The translations under genes were made by a program, and so were the position numbers. The notes beneath the pieces are model-generated. The model ran no database searches and was not told the origin of the DNA. It saw nothing but the letters and a program-made list of their open reading frames with translations. From contig NZ_JAAFZA010000072.1 in the NCBI RefSeq assembly GCF_015356865.1, positions 1-43,136 of the forward strand: a stretch of 43,136 bases of DNA, given 5' to 3'. Shown here piece after piece: positions 16,960 to 25,966 of the stretch (position 1 is the stretch's first letter; the number at the start of each line of letters is the position of its first letter). Source of the stretch: Catenulispora pinisilvae. GTDB lineage: Bacteria; Actinomycetota; Actinomycetes; Streptomycetales; Catenulisporaceae.

Positions 16960-17865
16960 GTGACGGCTCCTGATGCTGTGACTCCTACTACATCGCCTAT
17001 AGCGCGGCCGACCTCCTCGCTCCCACCTGCGGACGAGCTGCTGGCGCTGTTGGACGGCCGACGGCTGTCGCCGGCACAGCGCCGGATAGCGCATTACCTT
17101 CTGGAGAACCTTCCAGAGGTCGCCTTCCTGTCCAGCATGGAGCTCGCGGAGCGGGTCGGGGTGAGCCAGCCCTCGGTGACCAGGTTCGCCGCCGCATTGG
17201 GCTTCTCGGGTTACCCGGAGCTGCGGGCCGCGCTGCGGCCGATAGCCCTCCGGGCCCCCGAGCAGGGGTTCCGCGGAGAGCAGCTGGCGGGGAACGAGCT
17301 GCACTCCGCGCTGGCCAGCGACCAGGCGAACCTGGAGGCGTTGCACAAGTACGCCGCCGATCCGGCCCGGTTGGCCCGACTCGGCAGTGACCTCGCCGGT
17401 TCGGAGCCGCTGTCGGTCATCGGCCTGCGGATGTCCGCACCGATCGCGTCGTACTTCGCTTATGGAGCCGCCCGCATCCACCCGGATGTACGGGCCATCG
17501 ACACTCCGGGATCCCCGGCCCATGAGGCGCTGCTCCAGGCGAAGGCGGCTGGCGGTACGTGGCTCGTCGCCTTCGTACTACCGCGCTATTCGGCGGAGTC
17601 TGTAGTCGTTCTACAGAACGCCAGAGAACTCGGGCTAAAGACAGCTGTAGTGACCGACGTGCCGCTGGTGCCATTCGCCCATTTGGCGGATGTGCTGCTG
17701 CCGGTCGGCGTCGGATCGCGGTCCGTCTTCGACTCGCACGCGGCGCCGATGGCGTTCGCCGCCCTGCTGCTCCAGGCGCTGGCCGACGCCGCCCCGGAGC
17801 GGACGCAGGAACGCCTGGAGGCGTACGAGGCGCTGGCGGAGACCCGCGGGTTCTACGTCAAGTAA
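16960..17865 (+). CDS. MurR/RpiR-family transcriptional regulator
   Basis: A 301-residue regulator with an N-terminal RpiR helix-turn-helix (residues ~25-100; RRIAHYLLENLPEVAFLSSM, then AERVGVSQPSVTRFAAALG) and a C-terminal SIS sugar-isomerase-like domain (ADPARLARLGSDLAGSEPL onward). SIS domains bind phosphosugars or other metabolites. The frame is open further upstream, but GGAGGAGGGA lies just before the GTG at 16960-16962, which was chosen. It stands alone between the divergent Fe-S reductase and the ArsR-MFS pair. RpiR-type regulators have been linked to histidine utilisation in some bacteria, so a role on the hut genes 5 kb away is possible but unproven. Confidence 0.85.
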   Translation: MTAPDAVTPTTSPIARPTSSLPPADELLALLDGRRLSPAQRRIAHYLLENLPEVAFLSSMELAERVGVSQPSVTRFAAALGFSGYPELRAALRPIALRAPEQGFRGEQLAGNELHSALASDQANLEALHKYAADPARLARLGSDLAGSEPLSVIGLRMSAPIASYFAYGAARIHPDVRAIDTPGSPAHEALLQAKAAGGTWLVAFVLPRYSAESVVVLQNARELGLKTAVVTDVPLVPFAHLADVLLPVGVGSRSVFDSHAAPMAFAALLLQALADAAPERTQERLEAYEALAETRGFYVK

Positions 17866-17917
17866 GCGACGTAGCCAAACAAAACCACCCATCGTGCGAG
17901 CGCTCGCGCGATCAGTT

Positions 17918-17956
17918 GGTCAAGAACTCTTGACCGACGGTCAAGACTCCTTGACC
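17918..17956. promoter_or_regulatory. Two tandem operators before the ArsR-MFS pair
   Basis: Two 18-bp palindromes, GGTCAAGAACTCTTGACC (17918-17935) and GGTCAAGACTCCTTGACC (17939-17956), share arms GGTCAAG/CTTGACC around four-base centres. Their centres are 21 bp apart, two helical turns, so two dimers would bind on one face. The pair ends eight bases before the regulator's GTG. TTGACC inside the first site could serve as -35 box, so binding would block transcription. A GCGAGCGCTCGC palindrome lies further upstream (17896-17907). Confidence 0.75.
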
Positions 17957-17964
17957 ATAGGACC

Positions 17965-18480
17965 GTGACCGCTTCCGAAGATCCCGACAGCATCCACATC
18001 CAGAGCGACGAACAACTGCGCGCCGTCGCCAGCCATACCCGGCACCGCATCCTGCGCGTGCTCCGGGACGGCCCGGCGACCATCACGCAGCTCGCCGAGC
18101 GGCTCGGCATCGCCAAGGGCAGCTCCAACCACCACGTGAAGGTACTGGCGAAGGCCGGGCTGGTCGCGGTCGTCCAGACGCGCAAGGTCGGCGGCGTCAC
18201 CGAGCAGTACTACGCGATGACCGGACGGCGGATCGAACTGCCGGATCCCGGGCCCGGACAGCCGGAGACGCTGATGCGGCACGCGCTGGCCGATATCGAG
18301 GCCGCGCCACCGAGCGACCAGAAGCGGATGTTCCTGAAGCACGCCCGGCTCAGCCCGGCGGCTTGGGAGGAGTTCAACAACCGGATCACGGCGCTGGTCG
18401 AGGAACTGCACGAGGCCTCGGACCCCTCGCAGCCGGCGGCCGACCTGTTTCTCGCTTTCTACCGACCGAAGGACCTCTGA
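17965..18480 (+). CDS. ArsR-type winged-helix repressor
   Basis: A 171-residue DNA-binding protein. Residues ~14-85 form a winged helix of the ArsR/HTH_20 type: LRAVASHTRHRILRVLRDG, then ITQLAERLGIAKGSSNHHVK as recognition region and a short wing VGGVTEQYYAM. The C-terminal part is helical and may hold the ligand pocket; no metal-binding cysteine motif is present, so an organic ligand is more likely. The GTG start lies eight bases from the tandem operators, leaving little room for a leader; the message may be leaderless. The stop overlaps the MFS start by one base (TGATG), so repressor and exporter are coupled. Confidence 0.85.
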   Translation: MTASEDPDSIHIQSDEQLRAVASHTRHRILRVLRDGPATITQLAERLGIAKGSSNHHVKVLAKAGLVAVVQTRKVGGVTEQYYAMTGRRIELPDPGPGQPETLMRHALADIEAAPPSDQKRMFLKHARLSPAAWEEFNNRITALVEELHEASDPSQPAADLFLAFYRPKDL

Positions 18481-19802
18481 TGGCCTCGAAGCTCCCCGCA
18501 CAGTTCCACCGGATATGGACCGCCTCGGCGGTCTCGTCGATCGGCGACGGCATCTACTTCGCGGCGCTGCCGCTGCTCGCCCTGACCATGACGCACAACA
18601 CGGTGCTGCTCGGCACCCTGGAAGCCTGCGCGATGCTGCCCTGGCTGTGTTTCGGGATGCTCGGCGGCGCACTGGTGGACCGCTTGGACCGGCGGCGCAC
18701 CATGGTGGCCGCGGACCTGTGCCGGTTCTTGTTGCTGGCCCTGGTGACGGCGCTCGTGACGGCCGGCGCCGCGGACCTCTACCTGCTCTTCGCGGCCGCC
18801 TTCCTGCTGGGGATCGGGCAGGTGTTCTTCGACACGGCCTCGACCGCCCTGCTGCCGGAATTGCTGGACCGCGACCTGGACACCTTGCAGCGGGCGAACG
18901 CCCGGTTGCAGGGCACGCAGCAGGCGTTCGGCGGCTTCGTCGGGCCGCCGACCGGGTCGCTGCTGTTCGGGCTGGGGCGGGCGGTGCCGATCTTCGGGGA
19001 CGCGCTGTCGTTCCTTGTCAGTTCCCTGACGATCTGGACGCTGCCCAAGTCGGCGCCGAAACCAGCCCAGCCGCGCGGCTCGCTGCTGCGCGAGGCGCGG
19101 GAGGGCGCGGCGTACCTGTTCGGCAACCGGCTGCTGGTGGGGCTGGCCCTGCGGCCCGCCTTGGGGAACTTCGCCTTCATGGGCGCCAACGCGGTGCTGG
19201 TGCTGTTCGTGAAGCAGACCCTGCACCTGGGCACCTCCGCCTACGGCATCTACCTGACGGCCGGCGCGGTCGGGGCGCTGGGCGGGTCGTTCGTGGCGGC
19301 GTGGCTGGCGGCCCGGCTCGGCACCGGCGGGACGCTGACGCTGACCGCCATGGTGGAGGGCGTGGCGCTGTTGGGGATCGGGCTGTCACCCAACGCGTGG
19401 ATCGCCGGCATCGGCGAGATCGCCCTCGGCATGGGCATCGGCACCACGATGGGCGTGGGTCCGGCGGTGCGGCAGGCGATCGTGCCGGACCACCTGATGG
19501 GCCGGGTCGCCGCGACCGCACGGTTGATCGCGTTGTGCGCCGGGCCGGCGGGCGCCGTGTTCGGCGGGTGGCTGGCGCACGTCGCCGGGCTGCGCGCGCC
19601 GTTCATCCTGGGGGCCGGGATCCTGATGTCGATGACGGTGGTCGCGGCTCGGCTGACGAGCAACAAGCGGATCGAGGCCGCGCTGGCCGAGGCGGCGGAA
19701 CGGCGGGAGCGGGAGGCCGCGGACGCTCTGGCGGCCAGCGGCCAGGCGGCCGACGCTCCGGCAGCCAGCGGCCAGGCGGCCGACGTGCTCGCAATGGCCT
19801 GA
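18480..19802 (+). CDS. MFS drug-type exporter (DHA3-like)
   Basis: A 440-residue, about 12-helix inner-membrane transporter of the major facilitator superfamily, closest in pattern to proton-driven drug exporters of the DHA3/EntS kind. Motif A appears as GALVDRLDRRRTMVAADLCR after the second helix. The ATG overlaps the repressor stop by one base, which fixes the start. The C-terminal tail (about 400 on) is Ala-rich and repeated (AASGQAAD twice, from a short duplication at the DNA level). It probably exports the ligand sensed by the ArsR-type repressor. Two other MFS genes of similar type occur at 30456 and 31826. Confidence 0.87.
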   Translation: MASKLPAQFHRIWTASAVSSIGDGIYFAALPLLALTMTHNTVLLGTLEACAMLPWLCFGMLGGALVDRLDRRRTMVAADLCRFLLLALVTALVTAGAADLYLLFAAAFLLGIGQVFFDTASTALLPELLDRDLDTLQRANARLQGTQQAFGGFVGPPTGSLLFGLGRAVPIFGDALSFLVSSLTIWTLPKSAPKPAQPRGSLLREAREGAAYLFGNRLLVGLALRPALGNFAFMGANAVLVLFVKQTLHLGTSAYGIYLTAGAVGALGGSFVAAWLAARLGTGGTLTLTAMVEGVALLGIGLSPNAWIAGIGEIALGMGIGTTMGVGPAVRQAIVPDHLMGRVAATARLIALCAGPAGAVFGGWLAHVAGLRAPFILGAGILMSMTVVAARLTSNKRIEAALAEAAERREREAADALAASGQAADAPAASGQAADVLAMA

Positions 19803-19875
19803 CATCGCTCAGGCCACTGCGACCGGCCGGCGCTGCTCGGGCCGGGGCTGCTCGGTCAGCACTGCACATCAGATC

Positions 19876-20301
19876 TCAGACGTCGTACCAGCGCGCGGTC
19901 TGCCGCGCGATCCCGGCGCACGCCGCGGCCAGCGGTATCTCGAACACCACCGCCAGCAGCAGTGCCTGGGCCAAATCCCCGCCGCTGCTGGACAGCATCA
20001 CGTCGAACCAGGCGTCCATGCCGAACAGCGTCGCGGCCACGGTGGCGGCGGTGCGGGCCCGGTGGTCGTGCCGCATCAGCAGGATGCCGAGGGTGGCCAG
20101 GGCCAGCGCCTCCATGGTGTCCAGCCCGATCCACACGGTCGACCAGTGACTGACCACCGCCCGGCCGTGCAGGGTGCTGGCCAGGAACACCATCCAGCCG
20201 ACCAGCACGATCGCCGAGCCGACGAAGGTGATCGCCATCTTGTGCCGGGCCGCCTGGGACGCCATCAGGGTCCTGGCCCACACCGAAAATCTCAGCCGCA
20301 T
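19876..20301 (-). CDS. Small four-helix membrane protein
   Basis: A 141-residue protein with about four membrane helices (AITFVGSAIVLVGWMVFLAS, STVWIGLDTMEALALATLGI, a third near TAATVAATLFGMDAWFDVML, and LLAVVFEIPLAAACAGIA). The ATG at 20299-20301 gives an N terminus MRLRFSVWARTL that fits a membrane protein; the frame remains open upstream, and no clear ribosome site is seen. I do not recognise a family. It is convergent with the MFS exporter and divergent from the lipoprotein. Confidence 0.65.
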   Translation of the reverse strand: MRLRFSVWARTLMASQAARHKMAITFVGSAIVLVGWMVFLASTLHGRAVVSHWSTVWIGLDTMEALALATLGILLMRHDHRARTAATVAATLFGMDAWFDVMLSSSGGDLAQALLLAVVFEIPLAAACAGIARQTARWYDV

Positions 20302-20431
20302 GAGTCCATGATCGGGTGACCTGGGTACACCCTGCCATGACGGTCGCCCCCGAGCCCTGGTGGTGCCAGCCCTACCCCGCATCGGGCGAGCAACCCACTC
20401 CCATGGTCACACGTCGTAACAGGCAGCACGG

Positions 20432-20467
20432 CACCAGTCACAGCACCAGTCACGACACCAGTCACAG
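20432..20467. repeat. 12-bp tandem repeat, three copies
   Basis: CACCAGTCACAG, CACCAGTCACGA and CACCAGTCACAG follow one another exactly in register, 28 bases before the lipoprotein start. This lies in its promoter/leader region, so it might be a cluster of regulator sites or simple slippage. Confidence 0.75.
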
Positions 20468-20494
20468 CCGAATCACTGTCGAACGGGGAATTCG

Positions 20495-21262
20495 ATGATG
20501 GAGACACCACGGTCGCGCACGACCGCGATCGCCGCCGGCTGCGCGATCGCGCTGAGCGCACTGCTCGGCGCGTGCGCGAGCGCGGCCTCTGCCGGGTCGC
20601 CAACCGCCAAGAGCCCGACCGTCGGCACCACGAGCACTATCGCCACAAGCGCTAGCACCACGAGCACGAGCGCCACCGGCCCGAACACCGGCTCGACAGC
20701 GACCAGCGCCTCCGGCTCCGCCGCCTCATCGCCGAGCGCCACACGCGCGCCGGTATCCACCCCGACCGCGGCGAGTCCGCCGAACAGCGCGCCCGCCCCC
20801 ATCACCGCCGAGTTCCTGCGGCAGAGCAGCCTTCCCGACTGGCCGGTCTACCAATGGACGGCACCGCAGCTCTGGGAACTCAACGTCGAGCACCCGCTGC
20901 CGACCGTCTGCGACAACGCGTTGGGGACGCAGCTGACCCACGGAGTCTGGGAAGGCGTCTACCACTCAGCGAACAGCCAGACCATGGCGACCGAGGACAT
21001 CTACGCCTTCGACTCGGCAAGCAACGCGGCGAAGCAGATGACGCTGTCCACCCCGAAGTGCGACCGCGTCACGGTGCAGACGGCGACCAGTTTCGCCTGG
21101 CTGGCCCCCGAAGCGCAGGGCAGCGTCACCCACACCCTGTTCGTCCTCCAAGGCACCAAGATCGCGGCGCTCACACTCCGCATGAGCAGCGACCACGACT
21201 ACAACCCCGCACTCGACGCCTCGCTCCTGGCGGCGATGGCGCAGCGCCTCTCCGGCAGCTGA
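20495..21262 (+). CDS. Secreted lipoprotein with Ser/Thr-rich spacer
   Basis: A 255-residue lipoprotein. After a short basic start, the hydrophobic segment AIALSALLGACAS carries a lipobox (LLGAC) whose cysteine would be lipid-modified and become residue 1 of the mature protein. A Ser/Thr/Ala-rich spacer (~30-105) leads to a folded C-terminal domain (~110-255) with two cysteines (VCDNALG, PKCDRV). That domain resembles the PknH-type extracellular sensor fold in general pattern, which I cannot confirm. GGGGA precedes the ATG. Upstream are three 12-bp repeats; downstream it converges with hutH. Confidence 0.75.
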   Translation: MMETPRSRTTAIAAGCAIALSALLGACASAASAGSPTAKSPTVGTTSTIATSASTTSTSATGPNTGSTATSASGSAASSPSATRAPVSTPTAASPPNSAPAPITAEFLRQSSLPDWPVYQWTAPQLWELNVEHPLPTVCDNALGTQLTHGVWEGVYHSANSQTMATEDIYAFDSASNAAKQMTLSTPKCDRVTVQTATSFAWLAPEAQGSVTHTLFVLQGTKIAALTLRMSSDHDYNPALDASLLAAMAQRLSGS

Positions 21263-21328
21263 AACAGCACCGGCGAGAGCGCGAAGGCAGCGCCTGAGAA
21301 CCTGGAGACGCAGCACCGGCCGGAAAAG

Positions 21329-21369
21329 CGGCGCGCGCCAGCGGGGCTGGAACCCACGGGCGCGCGCCG
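21329..21369 (-). terminator. Rho-independent terminator of hutH
   Basis: CGGCGCGCGCC (21329-21339) pairs perfectly with GGCGCGCGCCG (21359-21369) over 11 bp with a 19-base loop. On the minus strand TTTT follows two bases later. It lies 24 bases after the hutH stop, between convergent genes, and may work both ways. Confidence 0.75.
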
Positions 21370-21392
21370 GTCTAGGTGAGGCGGGAAGAGCC

Positions 21393-22946
21393 TCAGTTCA
21401 GCGGTCCCACGGCCGTCTCGACGGCCGCGACCACCGCGCCGGACTTCACCGCGTCCTCGGCGGCGCGCAGCTCCGGCGACAGGAAGCGGTCCGGCCCGGG
21501 GCCGCCGACTCCGGCGTCCCGCAGTGCCCGCACGGCCGCGCCGGTACCGGCGGCCGGCTTCAGCGGCGCGCGCAGCTCCAACGCCCGCGCGGCGGTGACG
21601 AGTTCGACGGACAGGATCCGGCGCAGGTTGTCGACCGCGGTGCGCAGCTTGCGCGCGGCCGACCAGCCCATGGAGACGTGGTCCTCCTGCATCGCCGAGG
21701 ACGGGATCGAGTCCACCGACGCCGGGACCGCGAGCCGCTTGTTCTCGCTGACCAAGGCGGCCTGCGTGTACTGCGCGATCATCAGGCCGCTGTCGACGCC
21801 CGGGTCGTCGGCCAGGAACGGCGGCAGACCGTGCGAGCGCGCCACGTCGAGCATCCGGTCGGTGCGGCGCTCGGCGATGGAACCGAGGTCCGCCGCGGCG
21901 ATGGCGAGGAAGTCCAGCACCATGGCGACCGGGGCGCCGTGGAAGTTGCCGTTGGACTCCACGCGGCCGTCGGCCAGCAGCACCACCGGGTTGTCGATGA
22001 TCGAGGCGAGTTCGCGTTCGGCGACGGTCGCGGCGTGCGCCATGGTGTCGCGGGTGGCCCCGGCGACCTGCGGGGCGCAGCGCAGCGAGTAGGCGTCCTG
22101 GACCCGGGTGCACTCGTTGGGCTCGCGGTGCGATTCCATGATCGGCGAGCCGTGCAGCACCTTCATCAGGTTCGCGGCCGAGGCGGCCTGGCCGGGATGC
22201 GGCCGGATGGCCTGAAGTTCGGCGCGGAAGACCTTGTCGGTGCCCAGCAGCGCCTCGACCGACATCGCCGCCGAGACGTCGGCGATCTTCACCAGTTCGG
22301 CCAGGTCGCCCAGGGCCAGGATCAGCATGCCGAGCATGCCGTCGGTGCCGTTGATCAGCGCCAGGCCCTCCTTGGGGGCCAGCTCCAGCGGTTCGATGCC
22401 GTGCTCGGCGAGCACCGGGCCGGCCGGGACCGCCGAAACCCCGTCCGCACCGACGACCTCGCCCTCTCCCATCAGCACCAGCGCCACGTGGGACAACGGG
22501 GCCAGGTCGCCGGAACAGCCCAGCGAGCCGAACTCCCGCACCGCCGGCGTGATCCCGGAGTTCAGCAGGGCGGCCATGGTCTCGGCGACCACCGGGCGCA
22601 CGCCGGTGTGGCCGGTGGCCAGCGTCTTGAGCCGCAGCAGGGTCAGCGCGCGGATCACCTCGGGCTCGACCAGCGGGCCCATTCCGGCGGCGTGCGAACG
22701 GATCAGGGAGCGCTGCAACTGCGCGCGCATCTCCGGATCGATATGCCGGGTGGCCAGCGCGCCGAAGCCGGTCGAGATGCCGTAGGCCGGAGTCGGGGCC
22801 GCGGCCAGCCGTTCCACGACCGCACGGCCCTCGGCCAGCGCCTTCAGCGCGGTCGCGGACAGCTCGACGCGGGCACCGCCCCGGGCCACGGCGACGACGT
22901 CACCGAAAGTGAGATCCGCCTCACCGATCACCGTTGTCTGGCTCAT
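21393..22946 (-). CDS. hutH: Histidine ammonia-lyase
   Basis: HutH deaminates histidine to urocanate, the first step of histidine breakdown. The 517-residue length is typical. The catalytic Tyr is in AYGISTGFGALATRH (about residue 55), and the MIO-cofactor tripeptide sits in EFGSLGCSGDLAPLSH at about 144-146. It reads Cys-Ser-Gly rather than the textbook Ala-Ser-Gly, a variant I associate with actinomycete histidases. Other family blocks are RPHPGQAASAANL, RVQDAYSLRCAPQV and IPSSAMQEDHVSMGW. The frame is open far upstream across hutU, but the ATG at 22944-22946, behind GGGAG, gives the correct N terminus. It diverges from hutU with a 90-bp control region. Confidence 0.96.
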   Translation of the reverse strand: MSQTTVIGEADLTFGDVVAVARGGARVELSATALKALAEGRAVVERLAAAPTPAYGISTGFGALATRHIDPEMRAQLQRSLIRSHAAGMGPLVEPEVIRALTLLRLKTLATGHTGVRPVVAETMAALLNSGITPAVREFGSLGCSGDLAPLSHVALVLMGEGEVVGADGVSAVPAGPVLAEHGIEPLELAPKEGLALINGTDGMLGMLILALGDLAELVKIADVSAAMSVEALLGTDKVFRAELQAIRPHPGQAASAANLMKVLHGSPIMESHREPNECTRVQDAYSLRCAPQVAGATRDTMAHAATVAERELASIIDNPVVLLADGRVESNGNFHGAPVAMVLDFLAIAAADLGSIAERRTDRMLDVARSHGLPPFLADDPGVDSGLMIAQYTQAALVSENKRLAVPASVDSIPSSAMQEDHVSMGWSAARKLRTAVDNLRRILSVELVTAARALELRAPLKPAAGTGAAVRALRDAGVGGPGPDRFLSPELRAAEDAVKSGAVVAAVETAVGPLN

Positions 22947-22985
22947 TGATGCCCTGCTCCCTTGTCGGGTACCGACTCCGTCTGA

Positions 22986-23025
22986 ATGAATGAGATCATA
23001 CGGTCGATCGCCCGCATGAATGAGA
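22986..23025. promoter_or_regulatory. Direct repeats between hutH and hutU
   Basis: ATGAATGAGA occurs exactly at 22986-22995 and 23016-23025, 30 bp apart (about three helical turns), in the 90-bp region between divergent hutH and hutU. It is a good candidate for the hut regulator site. The regulator is not in the cluster; the RpiR protein at 16960 is one possibility. Confidence 0.5.
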
Positions 23026-23036
23026 GGGGTCCAGGA

Positions 23037-24707
<1,671 letters not shown>

Positions 24708-24709
24708 AA

Positions 24710-25966
24710 GTGTCCATGCAAAGCCTTATCCACAGGGCTGTGGACGAAGCGGAAGCGAGCCGCTACGCCGAGATGTGGCGCTCGCTTCTGCCCTACGGCC
24801 TCGACTCCGACACCGGCGGCTACCGCCGATTCGCCTGGAACACCGCGGATCTTGCCTGCCGCGACTGGTTCCGCTCCGAGGCCGCCGCGCGCGGCCTGGA
24901 GGTGGAGACCGACCGCAACGGCAACCTGTGGGCTTGGTGGGGGCCCAAGGGCCCCGGCGCCATCGTCACCGGATCGCACCTGGACTCGGTGCCGGACGGC
25001 GGCGCGTTCGACGGTCCGCTCGGTGTGGTGTCCTCGTTCGCGGCGATCGACGTGTTGCGGGCCCGCGGTTTCAGCCCGGCCAAGCCCTTCGCAGTGGCCT
25101 GTTTCTCCGACGAGGAAGGCGCGCGGTTCGGCATCGCCTGCGCCGGATCGCGGCTGATGAGCGGCGCGCTGGACGCCGACAAGGCGCGCGGGCTACGCGA
25201 TCTGGACGGCGTCCCGATGGCCGCCGCGATGGAGCAGGCCGGACAGGACCCTGAGACACTGGGCCGCGACGACGAGCGGCTGAAGGGCATCGCCGCCTAC
25301 GTCGAGCTGCACGTCGAGCAGGGCAAGGCACTGGCGTTCACCGAATCGCCGGTCGCGGTCGCCTCGACGATCTGGCCGCACAGCCGCTGGCGCTTCGACT
25401 TCACCGGCGAGGCCAACCACGCCGGCACCACGCGGCTGCAGGACCGGCACGACCCGATGCTCACCTACGCGAACACCGTGCTGGCCGCGCGCAAGAAGGC
25501 CAAGCTCGGCGGCGCGGTGGCGACCTTCGGCCGGCTGGTCGTCGAGCCCAACGGCACCAACGCGATCCCGTCGCGGGTGCGCGCCTGGCTCGATGTACGG
25601 GCTCCGGGCGATGAGATCCTGGCGGCGGTGACCGAGGAAATCATCAAGGCGGCCGACGAACGGGCCGGCCGCGACGGCACCGTATTGAGCACGGAACGGG
25701 AGTCGCATACCCCGATCGTGGAATTCGACCACGTTTTGCGGAACCTACTGGCGGGCAGTCTTCGTCAAACCTTCGGCGCCGTTCCCGTGCTGCCGACCGG
25801 AGCCGGGCACGACGCCGGGATCCTGGCTGCGGCCGTACCGACCGCGATGCTGTACGTCCGCAACCCCACCGGCGTGTCGCACGCGCCCGGCGAGCACGCG
25901 GACGACCGCGACTGCCTCGCCGGGGTGACCGCACTCGCCGACGTGTTGCAGGAGCTGTGCCAGTGA
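24710..25966 (+). CDS. M20 amidohydrolase, candidate N-formylglutamate deformylase
   Basis: A 418-residue zinc-dependent M20-family enzyme that would be named allantoate amidohydrolase by similarity. Metal and active-site blocks are TGSHLDSVPDGGAFDGPLGV (His and Asp ligands), SDEEGARFG (catalytic Glu pair), ELHVEQGKAL, and AGHDAG plus GVSHAPGEHA near the end. No ureide-pathway gene is nearby. Instead it lies between hutU and hutF, whose product is N-formylglutamate, and no HutG is present. The inference is that it removes the formyl group to give glutamate and formate. It starts two bases after hutU (GTG, with ATG two codons later as alternative) and overlaps hutF by four bases. Confidence 0.85.
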   Translation: MSMQSLIHRAVDEAEASRYAEMWRSLLPYGLDSDTGGYRRFAWNTADLACRDWFRSEAAARGLEVETDRNGNLWAWWGPKGPGAIVTGSHLDSVPDGGAFDGPLGVVSSFAAIDVLRARGFSPAKPFAVACFSDEEGARFGIACAGSRLMSGALDADKARGLRDLDGVPMAAAMEQAGQDPETLGRDDERLKGIAAYVELHVEQGKALAFTESPVAVASTIWPHSRWRFDFTGEANHAGTTRLQDRHDPMLTYANTVLAARKKAKLGGAVATFGRLVVEPNGTNAIPSRVRAWLDVRAPGDEILAAVTEEIIKAADERAGRDGTVLSTERESHTPIVEFDHVLRNLLAGSLRQTFGAVPVLPTGAGHDAGILAAAVPTAMLYVRNPTGVSHAPGEHADDRDCLAGVTALADVLQELCQ

